NCBI GenBank assembly: GCA_013816595.1 | Contig: JACDEB010000007.1 | Span: forward strand, 1-45,271 | Direction of reading: 5' to 3' | From: Sphingomonas sp. | GTDB lineage: Bacteria; Pseudomonadota; Alphaproteobacteria; Sphingomonadales; Sphingomonadaceae | DNA length: 45,271 bases | In this document: positions 1 to 8,093 of the stretch, one piece after another | Position numbering within the stretch: position 1 is the stretch's first letter | How the letters are laid out: each line of letters starts with the position of its first letter | Position numbers and translations under genes: made by a program | Notes under the pieces: model-generated | What the model was told of the DNA's origin: nothing | Databases searched by the model: none | What the model saw: the letters and a program-made list of their open reading frames with translations, nothing else

Positions 1-717
1 CAGGCTTTCCTTGCAGCCGTAGAGATTGTCGAACTTCGACTTGGTCACGCTGTCGTTGACGTTGATCGCCGGGAACGGCAGCTTGCCCTGCTTGGCGAGT
101 TCGTAAAGGCGGTGGACGCCGGTGGTGGTTTCTTCCGAAACGCCCTTGATCGCGGCGACCGTCTTGGTCAGATACCCAGGCCGATCGGCGAGGAATTTCG
201 TCAATACCTTGGCGAAGATTTCTTCTTCTTCATTGGTCGGCGTGAACAATATCTCACCGGCTTCGACCCGGGCGCCCCACAATGCGAACATGGTCGCGTC
301 GCCGCCGTCGTCGAGGATCAAATTGCAGGTTTCGCTGTCGCCCCAATCGAAAATTCGCGCGGCATAGTCCCAATATTCGTCGAGCGTCTCGCCCTTGATC
401 GCGAACACCGGAACCCCGCTTGCCGCAATCGCCGCTGCGGCGTGATCCTGGGTGGAAAAGATGTTGCACGAGGCCCAACGGACTTCCGCACCGAGCGCGG
501 TCAGCGTTTCGATCAGCACCGCGGTCTGGATCGTCATGTGCAGCGAGCCGGTGATGCGCGCGCCGGTAAGCGGTTTCGAAGCGCCGAATTCCTTGCGCAG
601 CGCCATCAGCCCGGGCATTTCGGTTTCGGCGATGTCGATTTCCTTGCGCCCGAACTTGGCGAGGGAAATGTCCTTGACGACAAAGTCGTTGAAAGCGGTT
701 TCGGCATGCGTCGCCAC
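1..717 (-). CDS. ahcY: Adenosylhomocysteinase, N-terminal part (cut by window edge)
   Basis: S-adenosylhomocysteine hydrolase splits SAH, the product of SAM-dependent methylation, into adenosine and homocysteine in the cytoplasm, and so keeps the methyl cycle running. The 239 visible codons carry family hallmarks: [19 protein letters not shown] near the N-terminus, then [36 protein letters not shown], and [17 protein letters not shown] close to the window edge. The frame is still open at base 1, so the NAD-binding C-terminal half lies outside. I chose the GTG at 715-717 because GGAGA lies about 8 bases upstream and no in-frame ATG precedes the conserved start. The promoter region holds a perfect palindrome at 801-820 that resembles a SahR operator. 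Identification is secure; the start is probable. Confidence 0.95.
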   Translation of the reverse strand, partial: MATHAETAFNDFVVKDISLAKFGRKEIDIAETEMPGLMALRKEFGASKPLTGARITGSLHMTIQTAVLIETLTALGAEVRWASCNIFSTQDHAAAAIAASGVPVFAIKGETLDEYWDYAARIFDWGDSETCNLILDDGGDATMFALWGARVEAGEILFTPTNEEEEIFAKVLTKFLADRPGYLTKTVAAIKGVSEETTTGVHRLYELAKQGKLPFPAINVNDSVTKSKFDNLYGCKESL

Positions 718-800
718 GGTGAGTTTCTCCGATGATGAAATGGTCGCGCGCATTCGCGCTGGTCGCTGCGCGCACTACCCCCGCTTCACTCTAAAAGCAA

Positions 801-820
801 ATATAAAGATTTCTTTATAT
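801..820. promoter_or_regulatory. Perfect palindrome, putative SahR operator upstream of ahcY
   Basis: The sequence ATATAAAGA-TT-TCTTTATAT is a perfect 9-bp inverted repeat with a 2-bp centre. It is AT-rich in an otherwise GC-rich window and lies 84 bases upstream of the ahcY start. SahR, an ArsR-family regulator that senses SAH, is known to control ahcY and methionine-cycle genes in several proteobacteria through AT-rich palindromes of this kind. That the motif matches SahR rests on my memory of the motif, not on a search. It also lies just past the 3' end of the yqgE gene, so ahcY is the only gene it could sensibly regulate. Confidence 0.6.
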
Positions 821-834
821 GTTGATCCTGGAGG

Positions 835-1395
835 TCACGCCTCGCCGGTTTCGCCGACCAGCAGCCGGGGGTCGATCCCCTCCTTGCGGAAGGCCGCGTT
901 CCAGCGCTCGTCGGTCGCCGTGTCGAACAGGATTGCCGCATCGCCCCGCGCCGCGAACCAGCCGTGGCGGGTCATTTCCTCGTCGAGCTGGCCGTCGCCC
1001 CAGCCGGCATAGCCAAGCGCAGCGACCCATTGGTTCGGTCCGCGGCCTTCGGCGATCGCCCGGAGCACGTCGATGGTTCCGGTCATTGCGCAAAAGCCAT
1101 CGACGTGAAGCGTATCCTGCCCGCCCCAGTCGATCGAATGAAGGATGAAGCCGCGGCCAGGCTCAACCGGCCCCCCGTGATGGACCGGGACATCGGGCGC
1201 ATCGCCCGGGTCGATCTCGAGCTGGCGCAGCATTGCGCGAAAACTGATCCCGCTGCGCTTGGTCCCGATGCCGACCCCGATCGCTCCATGTTCGTCGTGG
1301 ACGCAGACCAGGATGACCGCACGTTCGAAACGCGGATCGGACATTCCCGGCATTGCGAGCAGCAACTTGCCGGACAGGAAGCGCGGATCCTCCAT
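835..1395 (-). CDS. YqgE/AlgH family protein (UPF0301)
   Basis: A small cytoplasmic protein of the YqgE/AlgH family, widely conserved in proteobacteria but without a firmly established biochemical role. It was first linked to alginate regulation in Pseudomonas. The signature is clear: FLSGKLLLAMPGMSDPRFER at the N-terminus, AVILVCVHDEHGAIGVGIG, then VHHGGPVEPGRGFILHS and a GYAGWGDGQLDEEM motif. It is about 186 residues, the usual family length. I set the start at the ATG at 1393-1395, giving MEDPRFLSG; a TTG nine bases upstream is also possible, and neither has a strong ribosome site. It runs toward ahcY but ends before the ahcY regulatory palindrome. It is divergent from the peroxiredoxin gene. 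Confidence 0.9.
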   Translation of the reverse strand: MEDPRFLSGKLLLAMPGMSDPRFERAVILVCVHDEHGAIGVGIGTKRSGISFRAMLRQLEIDPGDAPDVPVHHGGPVEPGRGFILHSIDWGGQDTLHVDGFCAMTGTIDVLRAIAEGRGPNQWVAALGYAGWGDGQLDEEMTRHGWFAARGDAAILFDTATDERWNAAFRKEGIDPRLLVGETGEA

Positions 1396-1496
1396 CACCG
1401 CCAACTATGAGCCGCGCCGCGCCGGACAGCAAGACTTGAGGACGCAACCTACCGACCCTATCTGCCCAACTGACCCAAAACCGCAGGAGATTTCGA

Positions 1497-1976
1497 ATGA
1501 CCGTCAACGTCGGCGACAAATTGCCTCAAGCAGCACTGACCATCGCCACTCCCGACGGCCCGCAGCCGACCAACTCGGACGATTTCTTCGCTGGTAAGCG
1601 AGTCGCTTTGTTCGCGGTTCCCGGCGCGTTCACCCCGACCTGCTCGGCGCGGCATCTGCCCTCGTTCGTTGACAAGGCCGGCGATCTGAAAGCCAAGGGC
1701 ATCGACGAAATCGCCTGCATTTCGGTCAACGATCCATTCGTCATGTCCGCCTGGGGCGAGCGCGACGGTTCGGGAGACATCACCATGCTGTCGGACGGCA
1801 ATGGTGCTTTCACCGAGGCAGTCGGGCTCGATTTCGACGGCAGCAAGTTCGGCATGGGCAAGCGCAGCCAGCGCTATTCGATGGTCGTCAACGACGGCAA
1901 GATCGAACAGCTCAACGTCGAGGCAACGGGCGATTACAAGGCGTCGAGCGCCGAACATATGCTCGAACAGCTGTAA
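1497..1976 (+). CDS. Peroxiredoxin, Prx5/redoxin type
   Basis: A thiol peroxidase that reduces hydroperoxides with thioredoxin or glutathione as donor. The 159-residue protein has the Prx5-type active site PGAFTPTCS, with the peroxidatic Cys at residue 49 and the supporting Thr at 46. The family motif CSARHLPSFVDKAGDLKAKG follows. SVNDPFVMSAWG, LSDGNGAFTEAVGLDFD and RYSMVVNDG complete the redoxin fold. No second Cys sits at a classic resolving position other than Cys74 in IACISVND, so a 1-Cys or atypical mechanism is likely. The start ATG has AGGAGA seven bases upstream. It is a single gene, divergent from the YqgE gene, with their promoters in the roughly 100 bases between. Confidence 0.93.
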   Translation: MTVNVGDKLPQAALTIATPDGPQPTNSDDFFAGKRVALFAVPGAFTPTCSARHLPSFVDKAGDLKAKGIDEIACISVNDPFVMSAWGERDGSGDITMLSDGNGAFTEAVGLDFDGSKFGMGKRSQRYSMVVNDGKIEQLNVEATGDYKASSAEHMLEQL

Positions 1977-1999
1977 ATCCGCTCGACCGGTCGGAATTT

Positions 2000-2032
2000 G
2001 CGGGGGTTCGTGACACTTTTCGCGGCCCCCGC
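2000..2032 (+). other. GC-rich stem-loop after the peroxiredoxin gene
   Basis: GCGGGGG at 2000-2006 pairs with CCCCCGC at 2026-2032 across a 19-base loop. There is no run of T after it, so an intrinsic terminator is doubtful; it may only protect the peroxiredoxin mRNA end or be chance in GC-rich DNA. Confidence 0.3.
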
Positions 2033-2076
2033 CGTTACCTCCTTGCGATTCAATCTTTTGTAAGGAGTTAACAGCA

Positions 2077-2499
2077 ATGGCCACCACTCGCACGACAACC
2101 CGCAAACCGGCCGCAAAACGCCGCCCGGCGACCGCTTCGACCGCGGCGCCGAAGACCGCAAAATCGGCATCGACCAAGACCAAATCGAGCAAGTCGAAGA
2201 CCAGCCCTTATGTGAAGGCCGCGGTCGCGACTGGCGCGGTTGCCGCCGCTGCAGTCGGCGCTGCCTACCTCATTCGAAAGAGCGACAAGTCGGTTGGCGA
2301 ACTGGCCGAAGACTTCACGGCCACAGTCAAGGATGGCCTCGCCGAAGCCAAAGCAGCGGCCCGCGGAAGCGCCCGCTCGATTAAGCAAAAGGCCACTTCC
2401 TTGTTCGACAAGAGCTCAGCCGAACTCGAACTCGTTGCCGACGAGGTTAGCGACGATATCAAGAAAGTCAGCGGTCTGATCATGAACGATCGCACCTGA
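2077..2499 (+). CDS. Lysine-rich single-pass membrane protein, unknown function
   Basis: I do not recognise a named family. The 140-residue protein has three parts. Residues 1-45 are a Lys/Thr/Ala/Ser-rich, strongly basic and probably disordered segment that resembles histone H1-like or AlgP-like tails. Residues about 46-66 (VKAAVATGAVAAAAVGAAYL) are hydrophobic and could cross the membrane. Residues 67-140 are charged and probably helical, with repeated spacing of Ala, Leu and charged residues (for example VKDGLAEAKAAARGSARSIK). TAAGGAG lies about 8 bases before the ATG. A strong terminator follows at 2550-2580, so it looks like a monocistronic gene. A role in tethering nucleic acid or an acidic partner to the membrane would be inference only. 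Confidence 0.75.
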   Translation: MATTRTTTRKPAAKRRPATASTAAPKTAKSASTKTKSSKSKTSPYVKAAVATGAVAAAAVGAAYLIRKSDKSVGELAEDFTATVKDGLAEAKAAARGSARSIKQKATSLFDKSSAELELVADEVSDDIKKVSGLIMNDRT

Positions 2500-2549
2500 C
2501 GGCCTGAAAATGCGCCCGGCCCCCTACTGGTCGGCAAACATGAAATGAC

Positions 2550-2580
2550 GGGAGCGGTCCAGTGCGGGCCGCTCCCTTTT
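2550..2580 (+). terminator. Intrinsic terminator
   Basis: GGGAGCGGTCC pairs with GGGCCGCTCCC (11 pairs including one G-T) across the 5-base loop AGTGC, followed directly by TTTT. It ends the lysine-rich membrane protein gene and separates it from the convergent M2 peptidase gene. Confidence 0.85.
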
Positions 2581-2599
2581 CATTGCTACTCCGCCGCCT

Positions 2600-4468
2600 T
2601 CACCAGCCGCATTGCTTGCCGGCGTTCTGCTGCTCCAGCCAGACCTGCAGCGGAGCGAAATATTCGAGCATCGGCTTGCCCGAAATGTCGCGCGTCCCGG
2701 TGAACGCCTCGAGCGCGTCGGGCCACGGCTTCGACGCACCCATCGCCAGCATTTCGTTGAGGCGCCGTCCGACTTCCTTATTGCCGTAGAAGCTGCAGCG
2801 ATGAAGCGGCCCCTTCCAGCCGGAAATGTCGCACGCCGACTTGTAGAATTGGAACTGCAGCAGCCGGGCGAGGAAGTAACGCGCATAAGGCGTGTTGCCG
2901 GGGATGTGGAATTTCGCGCCCGGATCGAAATCGGACTCGCTCCGCGCGACCGGCGGGACAATGCCCTGATATTGCTTCTTCAGCGCCGCCCAGGAGGCAT
3001 TGTAATTGGCCGGAGTGGTCGATCCGTCGAACACGCCCCAGCGCCATTTGTCGACCATCAGTCCGAACGGCAGAAACGCGACCTTGTCCATCGCCTGGCG
3101 CAACAGCAGTCCGGTGTCCTTGTCCGCTGACGGCACCTTCGATTTATCGAGCAGGCCGATCTGCGTCAGATATTCGGGCGTGATCGAAAGCGCGACGAAA
3201 TCGCCGATCGCCTCGTGGAAACCGTCATTGGCGCCGTTGAGGTAAAGATATGGCAGCTGGTTGTAGGCGCGCTGGTAATAATTATGCCCAAGCTCGTGGT
3301 GGATGGTGACGAAATCGTCGCCATTGACCTTGGTGCACATCTTGATCCGGAGATCGTCCTTGCTGTCGAGATCCCAGGCCGACGCATGGCAAATGACTTC
3401 GCGGCCTTCGGGGCGGACGATCTGGCTGCGCTCGTAGAAACTGGCCGGGAGCGGAGCGAGGCCGAGCGAGGTGTAAAAGCCCTCGCCGATGTGGACCATG
3501 TCGACGGGAGTCTTCTTCTTCGCCTTGAGCAGATCGGTGACGTCATAGCCGACGTCGCCCGCGACTTTCGGCGCCACCAGGTCATAGATATTGCCCCATT
3601 CCTGAGCCCACATATTACCCAATAGATCGGCGCGGATCGGGCCGTTTGCGGGCTGGACCGCATTGCCATATTTCTGGTTGAGCTTCGTCCGGGTATAGCA
3701 ATGGAGCGCATTGTAGAGCGGCTTCACTTCGCTCCACAGCCGCTCGTACATGGCCGAAAATTCTTCCGGGCTCATGTCATATGGCGAGCGCCACATGGCG
3801 CCGGTGTCGTCGTAGCCGAGCTCCTTCGCCCCCTGGTTCGCAAGTTCGACCAGGCGCGTGTAATCGGCGCGCATCGGGCGCCCGACATTCTCATGCCAAG
3901 TCTGCCACATTTCGGCGAGTTCGGCGGGATTGCGGTTGGTACCCATCAGCGCTTCGACATCGTCGCCGGTCAGGACCTTGCCGTGGAGCGAGGCGCGGCC
4001 CTTGCCGTAGGTCGATTGCAGACGCGTTGCGATAGTGTTGAGCTCGGCCGCTGCGCCGGGCGTGGTCGGCGCCGGCAGGACGAGCCCGCCGCGCAGGATA
4101 TTGAGCTTTCGCCGGGTATCGGGATCGAGTCCCGGGGCCTTCGCATATTGCGCGGCCTCGAGCGCATATTGGACGCCCTTTTCGGTGCCGATGGTGCCGA
4201 AATAGGCGGCCAAAGCGTCGGTGTCGTCATTGATGTAGGTGGCGTTGACCCAACCGGCTTTGCTGCCGATCACCGACAAGTCGAACAAATCCTTTTCGAC
4301 CCGGGCGATGAAGTCGCGAGCGTCCTGCGCGGTCAGGGCGGCGGCAGCAGCCGACGGGACCGGCATCGCCGCTGGCGCGGGCGCTTCGGCCATTCCCGGC
4401 GCGGGGTTCATCGCGCAGCCGGCAAGCGCCATCGCGGCAAAGGATACGGTAGTAAATAGCTTGGTCAC
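2600..4468 (-). CDS. M2-family peptidyl-dipeptidase (ACE-like) lipoprotein
   Basis: A zinc metallopeptidase of family M2, the family of angiotensin-converting enzyme, which removes C-terminal dipeptides. The zinc site HHELGHNYY has ligands His391 and His395 with catalytic Glu392, and the third ligand is Glu419 in GFHEAIGDF. DKVAFLPFGLMVDKWRW is another family motif. The N-terminus VTKLFTTVSFAAMALAGC is a lipoprotein signal with lipobox LAGC (Cys18), so the enzyme should be anchored in the envelope facing the periplasm. A Pro/Ala-rich linker follows. I chose the GTG at 4466-4468 because it begins this signal; the open frame continues to a TTG at 4531, which would bury the signal. At about 622 residues it has the usual single-domain M2 length. 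Confidence 0.93.
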   Translation of the reverse strand: MTKLFTTVSFAAMALAGCAMNPAPGMAEAPAPAAMPVPSAAAAALTAQDARDFIARVEKDLFDLSVIGSKAGWVNATYINDDTDALAAYFGTIGTEKGVQYALEAAQYAKAPGLDPDTRRKLNILRGGLVLPAPTTPGAAAELNTIATRLQSTYGKGRASLHGKVLTGDDVEALMGTNRNPAELAEMWQTWHENVGRPMRADYTRLVELANQGAKELGYDDTGAMWRSPYDMSPEEFSAMYERLWSEVKPLYNALHCYTRTKLNQKYGNAVQPANGPIRADLLGNMWAQEWGNIYDLVAPKVAGDVGYDVTDLLKAKKKTPVDMVHIGEGFYTSLGLAPLPASFYERSQIVRPEGREVICHASAWDLDSKDDLRIKMCTKVNGDDFVTIHHELGHNYYQRAYNQLPYLYLNGANDGFHEAIGDFVALSITPEYLTQIGLLDKSKVPSADKDTGLLLRQAMDKVAFLPFGLMVDKWRWGVFDGSTTPANYNASWAALKKQYQGIVPPVARSESDFDPGAKFHIPGNTPYARYFLARLLQFQFYKSACDISGWKGPLHRCSFYGNKEVGRRLNEMLAMGASKPWPDALEAFTGTRDISGKPMLEYFAPLQVWLEQQNAGKQCGW

Positions 4469-4527
4469 AACAGGCCCTCTCTGAATTTTTCCCTCAATCG
4501 AACAGTGGCTTGCCCAAGCGCCCGCCG

Positions 4528-5286
4528 TCAAGTGACAAGGAAGTCGGCGATCGCGCGGCCCATTTCCGGCTTGGTCACGCAGCTCATGTGGGTGCCGGGG
4601 ATTTCCTTATAGGTCGCGTCGGGCAGCGCTTCGGCCAGTTCGCGCGCCGATCCATTATCCTCATCCTCCGCTCCGATCAGCACCAATGTCGGCATGGCGA
4701 AAGCAGCGAGCGCGGCGCGCGGCGCATCGCCGAAGCTATGCAGGACCAGCGCCGCCGCCGCTCGGTCGACCTTCATCGTCTTCATGAATTGAATCGCCAG
4801 CCAATGCGGATCGCCGCGCTTGGTGGTGTCGAAATTGACGATGACCTCGCGGAAAAACGCCTGACGCCTGTCCCAGTCGACCAGTCCCCTCAGCCCCATT
4901 CCGGAAAGTATCGCCTTGCGCGGTCGTAACGCACCTTCGCCAACCACCTGGACCACGGTTCGAGCGCCGAGCGAGAAACCGCCGAAATCATAGTCCTCGA
5001 GGCCGAGATGCGCGACCAGCTCGGTCACGTCGCGGGCCAGAATCCCGCGCGGATAAAGCGCCGGATCATGGGGTTTGGCGCTGTCGCCATGCGCTCGGTG
5101 GTCGGGCATGATCACCCGGAAACCGGCCGCCGCGATGGTCGCCGCGGTGCCATATTTGATCCAATTGACCTCGGCGCTCGAAAACAGCCCGTGGAGCAGG
5201 ACCACCGCCCGCCCCGAGCCCGTCTCGCGGTACGCCAGGTCGACCCCGTCGGAGGCGGTCCAATGGTTGGTTGGAAGGGCCGTCAT
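4528..5286 (-). CDS. Alpha/beta-fold hydrolase
   Basis: A probably cytoplasmic serine hydrolase of the alpha/beta fold; its substrate cannot be told from sequence. VVLLHGLFSS carries the oxyanion His-Gly, and GFSLG (Ser105) is the nucleophile elbow. VLIGAEDEDNG holds the probable acid, and PGTHMSC the catalytic His near the C-terminus. The start MTALPTNHW is the ATG at 5284-5286. The open frame runs further upstream to 5475, but those 63 residues are Arg/Cys-rich and look non-coding. It is about 252 residues, normal for the family. It lies on the same strand as the M2 peptidase, about 60 bases upstream of it, so the two may share a transcript. Confidence 0.9.
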   Translation of the reverse strand: MTALPTNHWTASDGVDLAYRETGSGRAVVLLHGLFSSAEVNWIKYGTAATIAAAGFRVIMPDHRAHGDSAKPHDPALYPRGILARDVTELVAHLGLEDYDFGGFSLGARTVVQVVGEGALRPRKAILSGMGLRGLVDWDRRQAFFREVIVNFDTTKRGDPHWLAIQFMKTMKVDRAAAALVLHSFGDAPRAALAAFAMPTLVLIGAEDEDNGSARELAEALPDATYKEIPGTHMSCVTKPEMGRAIADFLVT

Positions 5287-5569
5287 CCGCCGCGAATGTT
5301 CACAATGTTCGCACTGAACCACGCTGCGCGCACCGCAGCGCATGGGCGCGAAACGGCGGCGCTCGAATTGAGTAAGTGGGAAGGGAAGCAAGCTCCTGAC
5401 ATCGGCACGATTGGCAATGTCAGCCAAAATCCGGTTTTGCAATATTCGCATTGGGTGGAAAGCGAGCGCGGCCACGGTGCTGGGAGCGCTGATCCGGCTA
5501 TAATCCGCGCCGGTTGCGCATTGGGTCTCGCTAGCGCACCTTCCCCCGACCTATTTTGGGGGGATCACA
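5287..5569. other. Intergenic region between divergent hydrolase genes
   Basis: These 283 bases carry no convincing gene. They must hold promoters for the minus-strand hydrolase and for the plus-strand lipoprotein hydrolase. A TATAAT lies at 5499-5504 on the plus strand, but no good -35 box lies 16-18 bases upstream, so I would not call it a promoter. The last bases, TTTTGGGGGG before the ATG at 5570, give that gene a strong ribosome site. Confidence 0.5.
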
Positions 5570-6562
5570 ATGCACCACAGCGTCCAGATCGCCACCCCCG
5601 TTTTGATCGGCGCGGCGCTGGCCCTCCTGAGCGGATGCGCGGCCACCGACCTCACCGCGGTGCCGAGCGCGCCATCACTCGCCGCGGCCTCCGCCATCCC
5701 GGCCGGCGACGCTCGCTCCGTCGCTATCGGCGGCGGCCGAACGATGTATCTCACCTGCCGCGGCAGCGGGTCACCAACGGTCGTCCTCGTCAGCGGCCTC
5801 GGCGAGCGCGCCGACAACTGGGACCTCACGACCGACCCGAGCACCGCCGCTCGCGCTGTGTTCCCTGAAGTCGGGCGCCTCACCCGGGTTTGCGCCTACG
5901 ACCGGCCGGGCACCGAGACGACGACCGCTGTCGGTCGGGAGGAGAGCCGGTCGACGCCAGTGCCGCAGCCGACGTCCGGATCGGCCGCGGCCGGCGACCT
6001 GGCCGCGATGCTCGCCGCCTCCGGAGAGTCCGGCCCTTACGTGCTCGTCGGCCACTCCTACGGCGGCGACGTCGTGCGCCTGTACGCCGCCGCGCACCCG
6101 CGGGAAGTCGCCGGGATCGTGCTGGTCGACGCCCTCAGCGAAGACCTCCCTACCCGACTGACTCCGGAGCAGTCGGCCGACCTCGAAAGGCTCAACAGTC
6201 CGGCGATGCAAGGTCGCCCGGTCGGCGCCGAGGAATTTCGGTTCGACGTCGTGTTTCCCGAGCTGAGGGCGATCACTTCGAGTCCCGCAGTGCCGGTCGT
6301 CGTCCTTACCGCCGACCGGCCGGTAATCTCCGCCGCGGACATCGCGTCGGGGCAGCTCCCGCCGTTCGTCACGCAGGTGTTCGCGGACGCTTTGTGGTCG
6401 GCCCAGCTCGCCGCGCAGGACGCCCTCGCGAGACGGTTCCCAAGCGCCGACCACGTGACCGTGACGCATTCGGGGCACTAAATCCACGTCGAGCAGCCGC
6501 AGCTCGTCGTCGACGCCATCGCCCGGGTGGTGGCGCAGGTGCGCTCGGCACCCCGGCGCTGA
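5570..6562 (+). pseudogene. Alpha/beta-hydrolase lipoprotein with a late in-frame nonsense codon
   Basis: The open part encodes 303 residues. MHHSVQIATPVLIGAALA ending in LLSGC is a lipoprotein signal with its Cys at 23. VVLVSGLGERADNW and GHSYGG (Ser163) mark an alpha/beta hydrolase. The frame stops at a TAA at 6479-6481, directly after THSGH. Beyond it the same frame continues for 26 codons as IHVEQPQLVVDAIARVVAQV and ends at a TGA at 6560-6562. Homologues typically read SGHYIHVEQPQLV here, so one base change (TAC or TAT to TAA) has removed a Tyr codon. The likely catalytic His303 is the last residue kept, but the final helix is lost. Codon choice and wording look actinobacterial, which suggests acquisition by transfer. 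Whether the short product folds is unknown. Confidence 0.8.
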
Positions 6563-6576
6563 CTACACCTTGATTC

Positions 6577-7023
6577 TCATTCCGGCGGCTTGTCGCCCGA
6601 CTTCGCCCATCGATCGACCAGCGGCCGATATTCGTCCGACCGGATGCGTTTGAGGGTGGACGTGTCGAGCCACGCTTCGTGGATGCTCTCGGCGCCGAAA
6701 TGGCTGGTGGGTGTGAAGCGCGAGGGATCGTCGAAGCTGGCGACGGTGAGGTCCTTCTTGGTTGTACCGTCGGTGTAGCGGAAGCCGAGCGACGCCCCGC
6801 ATCGCGCGCAGAACGGCCGCTCGGCGATGGCCGAACTGCGATACCATGCGGGCTGCCCGGCCCATTCGACCGCCGCTTGTTCGATCCCGATCATCGCCAG
6901 GCTGACATTGCCGCTGGCGCGCTGGCACATCCGGCAATGGCACAGATAGGCATCGTCGCTGGCGACGCTCGCCGTGTAGCGGACCTTGCCGCAGGCGCAG
7001 CCGCCGCTCATCGTCTCGCTCAT
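6577..7023 (-). CDS. GFA / CENP-V family zinc protein
   Basis: A small cytoplasmic protein of the GFA family, named after glutathione-dependent formaldehyde-activating enzyme. Most members bind zinc and have no proven reaction, so the formaldehyde role should not be assumed. The cysteine pattern is complete: SGGCACGKVRY at the N-terminus (Cys9, Cys11), YLCHCRMCQRASG, then PFCARCGASLGFRY. The C-terminus HEAWLDTSTLK is also typical. The ATG at 7021-7023 follows GAAGGAGACCAGA, a strong ribosome site; the longer open frame adds only Ser/Arg/Cys-rich, non-coding-looking residues. It is about 148 residues and divergent from the sulfotransferase-like gene. Its 3' end converges on the broken hydrolase with 14 bases between. 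Confidence 0.92.
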   Translation of the reverse strand: MSETMSGGCACGKVRYTASVASDDAYLCHCRMCQRASGNVSLAMIGIEQAAVEWAGQPAWYRSSAIAERPFCARCGASLGFRYTDGTTKKDLTVASFDDPSRFTPTSHFGAESIHEAWLDTSTLKRIRSDEYRPLVDRWAKSGDKPPE

Positions 7024-7081
7024 TCTGGTCTCCTTCTTTGGCCTCCTTCCCTTGGCTCCACATGCAAGGCTAAGGGGCGGC

Positions 7082-8080
7082 ATGTCCAGCGCCCCCACCC
7101 CCGCCGAGATCGCACATGACGCGCGCTGGCTGACGCAGGCGCTCGATCCCGCCACTGGGATCGTCCGGCTGGTGGCGATGACGGCGGACGAGTACCGCGC
7201 CGCGGCGTTCCTTGACGACCGGTTGCTCCAGCAAACGGCCGATGCGCGGGCAGTGCCGTGGAGTCAGATATTCGCGGCGGCAGCGCTGGTTCGCGGCGAC
7301 GACGCGCGGTGGATCTTTCACATCGGCCATGTCGGATCGACGTTGGTGGCGCGACTGCTTGGCGAATTGCCCACTGTGCTGGCGGTGCGCGAGCCGCGCC
7401 TGCTGCGCGATCTGTGCTCGGTCGATGGGCCATCGCGCGCCGATTATTTTCCGGCAACCCGTGCCTTGTTCTCCCGCAGTTTCGGTGCCGGTCAGGCGGC
7501 GGTGGTCAAGGCGACCAGTTTCGTCAGCGAAATCGCGCCCGATCTGGTCGGTCCGGCGGGCCGGGCGGCATTTCTCGCCGCCGCGCCGCGCAACTACATC
7601 GCAACCATCCTGGCGGGCGAGAATAATATCCGCGAACTTCATGCTTTGGCCCCGGTCCGGGCGCAGCGCATGGCCGAGCGGGTCCGCGGCCTGGGTTCCC
7701 CAACCAACGCGGCGGAACTCGCCGCCGCCGCCTGGGCGTGCGAAATGACGGCGCTCGAAGCGGCCGCCGAAGCGCTTCCCGACGCCAACATCGTGTGGGT
7801 CGATTTCGATCGGCTGCTGGACGATGTCGGCGGCCACCTGCGGCAAATTTCCGAGGGTTTGACGCTGGACGCCGCGGACCAGGATCTCGCGGCGCTCGCC
7901 CAAAGCCCCTTGCTCAAGCAATATTCAAAGGCGCCGGAATATGAGTATAGCACGCGCCTGCGCCGCGATCTGATCGCCGAGGCCGCGGCCCATTTCGCCA
8001 ACGATATCGACGGCGCACTTGCCATGCTCGACCGGGCGTCCGAAAAGTCGCCGTTGCTGGCGCGCGCGCTGCGGCGCTGA
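7082..8080 (+). CDS. Sulfotransferase-like P-loop protein
   Basis: Resembles the sulfotransferase family, which moves sulfate from PAPS to an acceptor. The main support is WIFHIGHVGSTLVARLLGE (residues about 77-95), which matches the PAPS-binding loop, followed by VREPRLLRDL. A later segment, NIVWVDFDRLL, fits the strand-helix pattern of the fold. The acceptor is unknown and the match is by eye, so a related P-loop activity is possible. The protein is about 332 residues with no signal peptide. I chose the ATG at 7082, preceded by AAGGGGCGGC; the frame upstream overlaps the divergent GFA gene. Thirteen bases separate its stop from the next gene, a PKHD-type hydroxylase, so the two are probably one transcript and may modify the same target. 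Confidence 0.75.
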   Translation: MSSAPTPAEIAHDARWLTQALDPATGIVRLVAMTADEYRAAAFLDDRLLQQTADARAVPWSQIFAAAALVRGDDARWIFHIGHVGSTLVARLLGELPTVLAVREPRLLRDLCSVDGPSRADYFPATRALFSRSFGAGQAAVVKATSFVSEIAPDLVGPAGRAAFLAAAPRNYIATILAGENNIRELHALAPVRAQRMAERVRGLGSPTNAAELAAAAWACEMTALEAAAEALPDANIVWVDFDRLLDDVGGHLRQISEGLTLDAADQDLAALAQSPLLKQYSKAPEYEYSTRLRRDLIAEAAAHFANDIDGALAMLDRASEKSPLLARALRR

Positions 8081-8093
8081 CGGGGGAGGAAGA

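Noticed and set aside
718-834. Possible SAM or SAH riboswitch before ahcY
   Set aside because: I found no conserved riboswitch core or adequate helices; the perfect protein-type palindrome explains the region better.
5499-5504. TATAAT as a -10 box
   Set aside because: There is no acceptable -35 hexamer 16-18 bases upstream.
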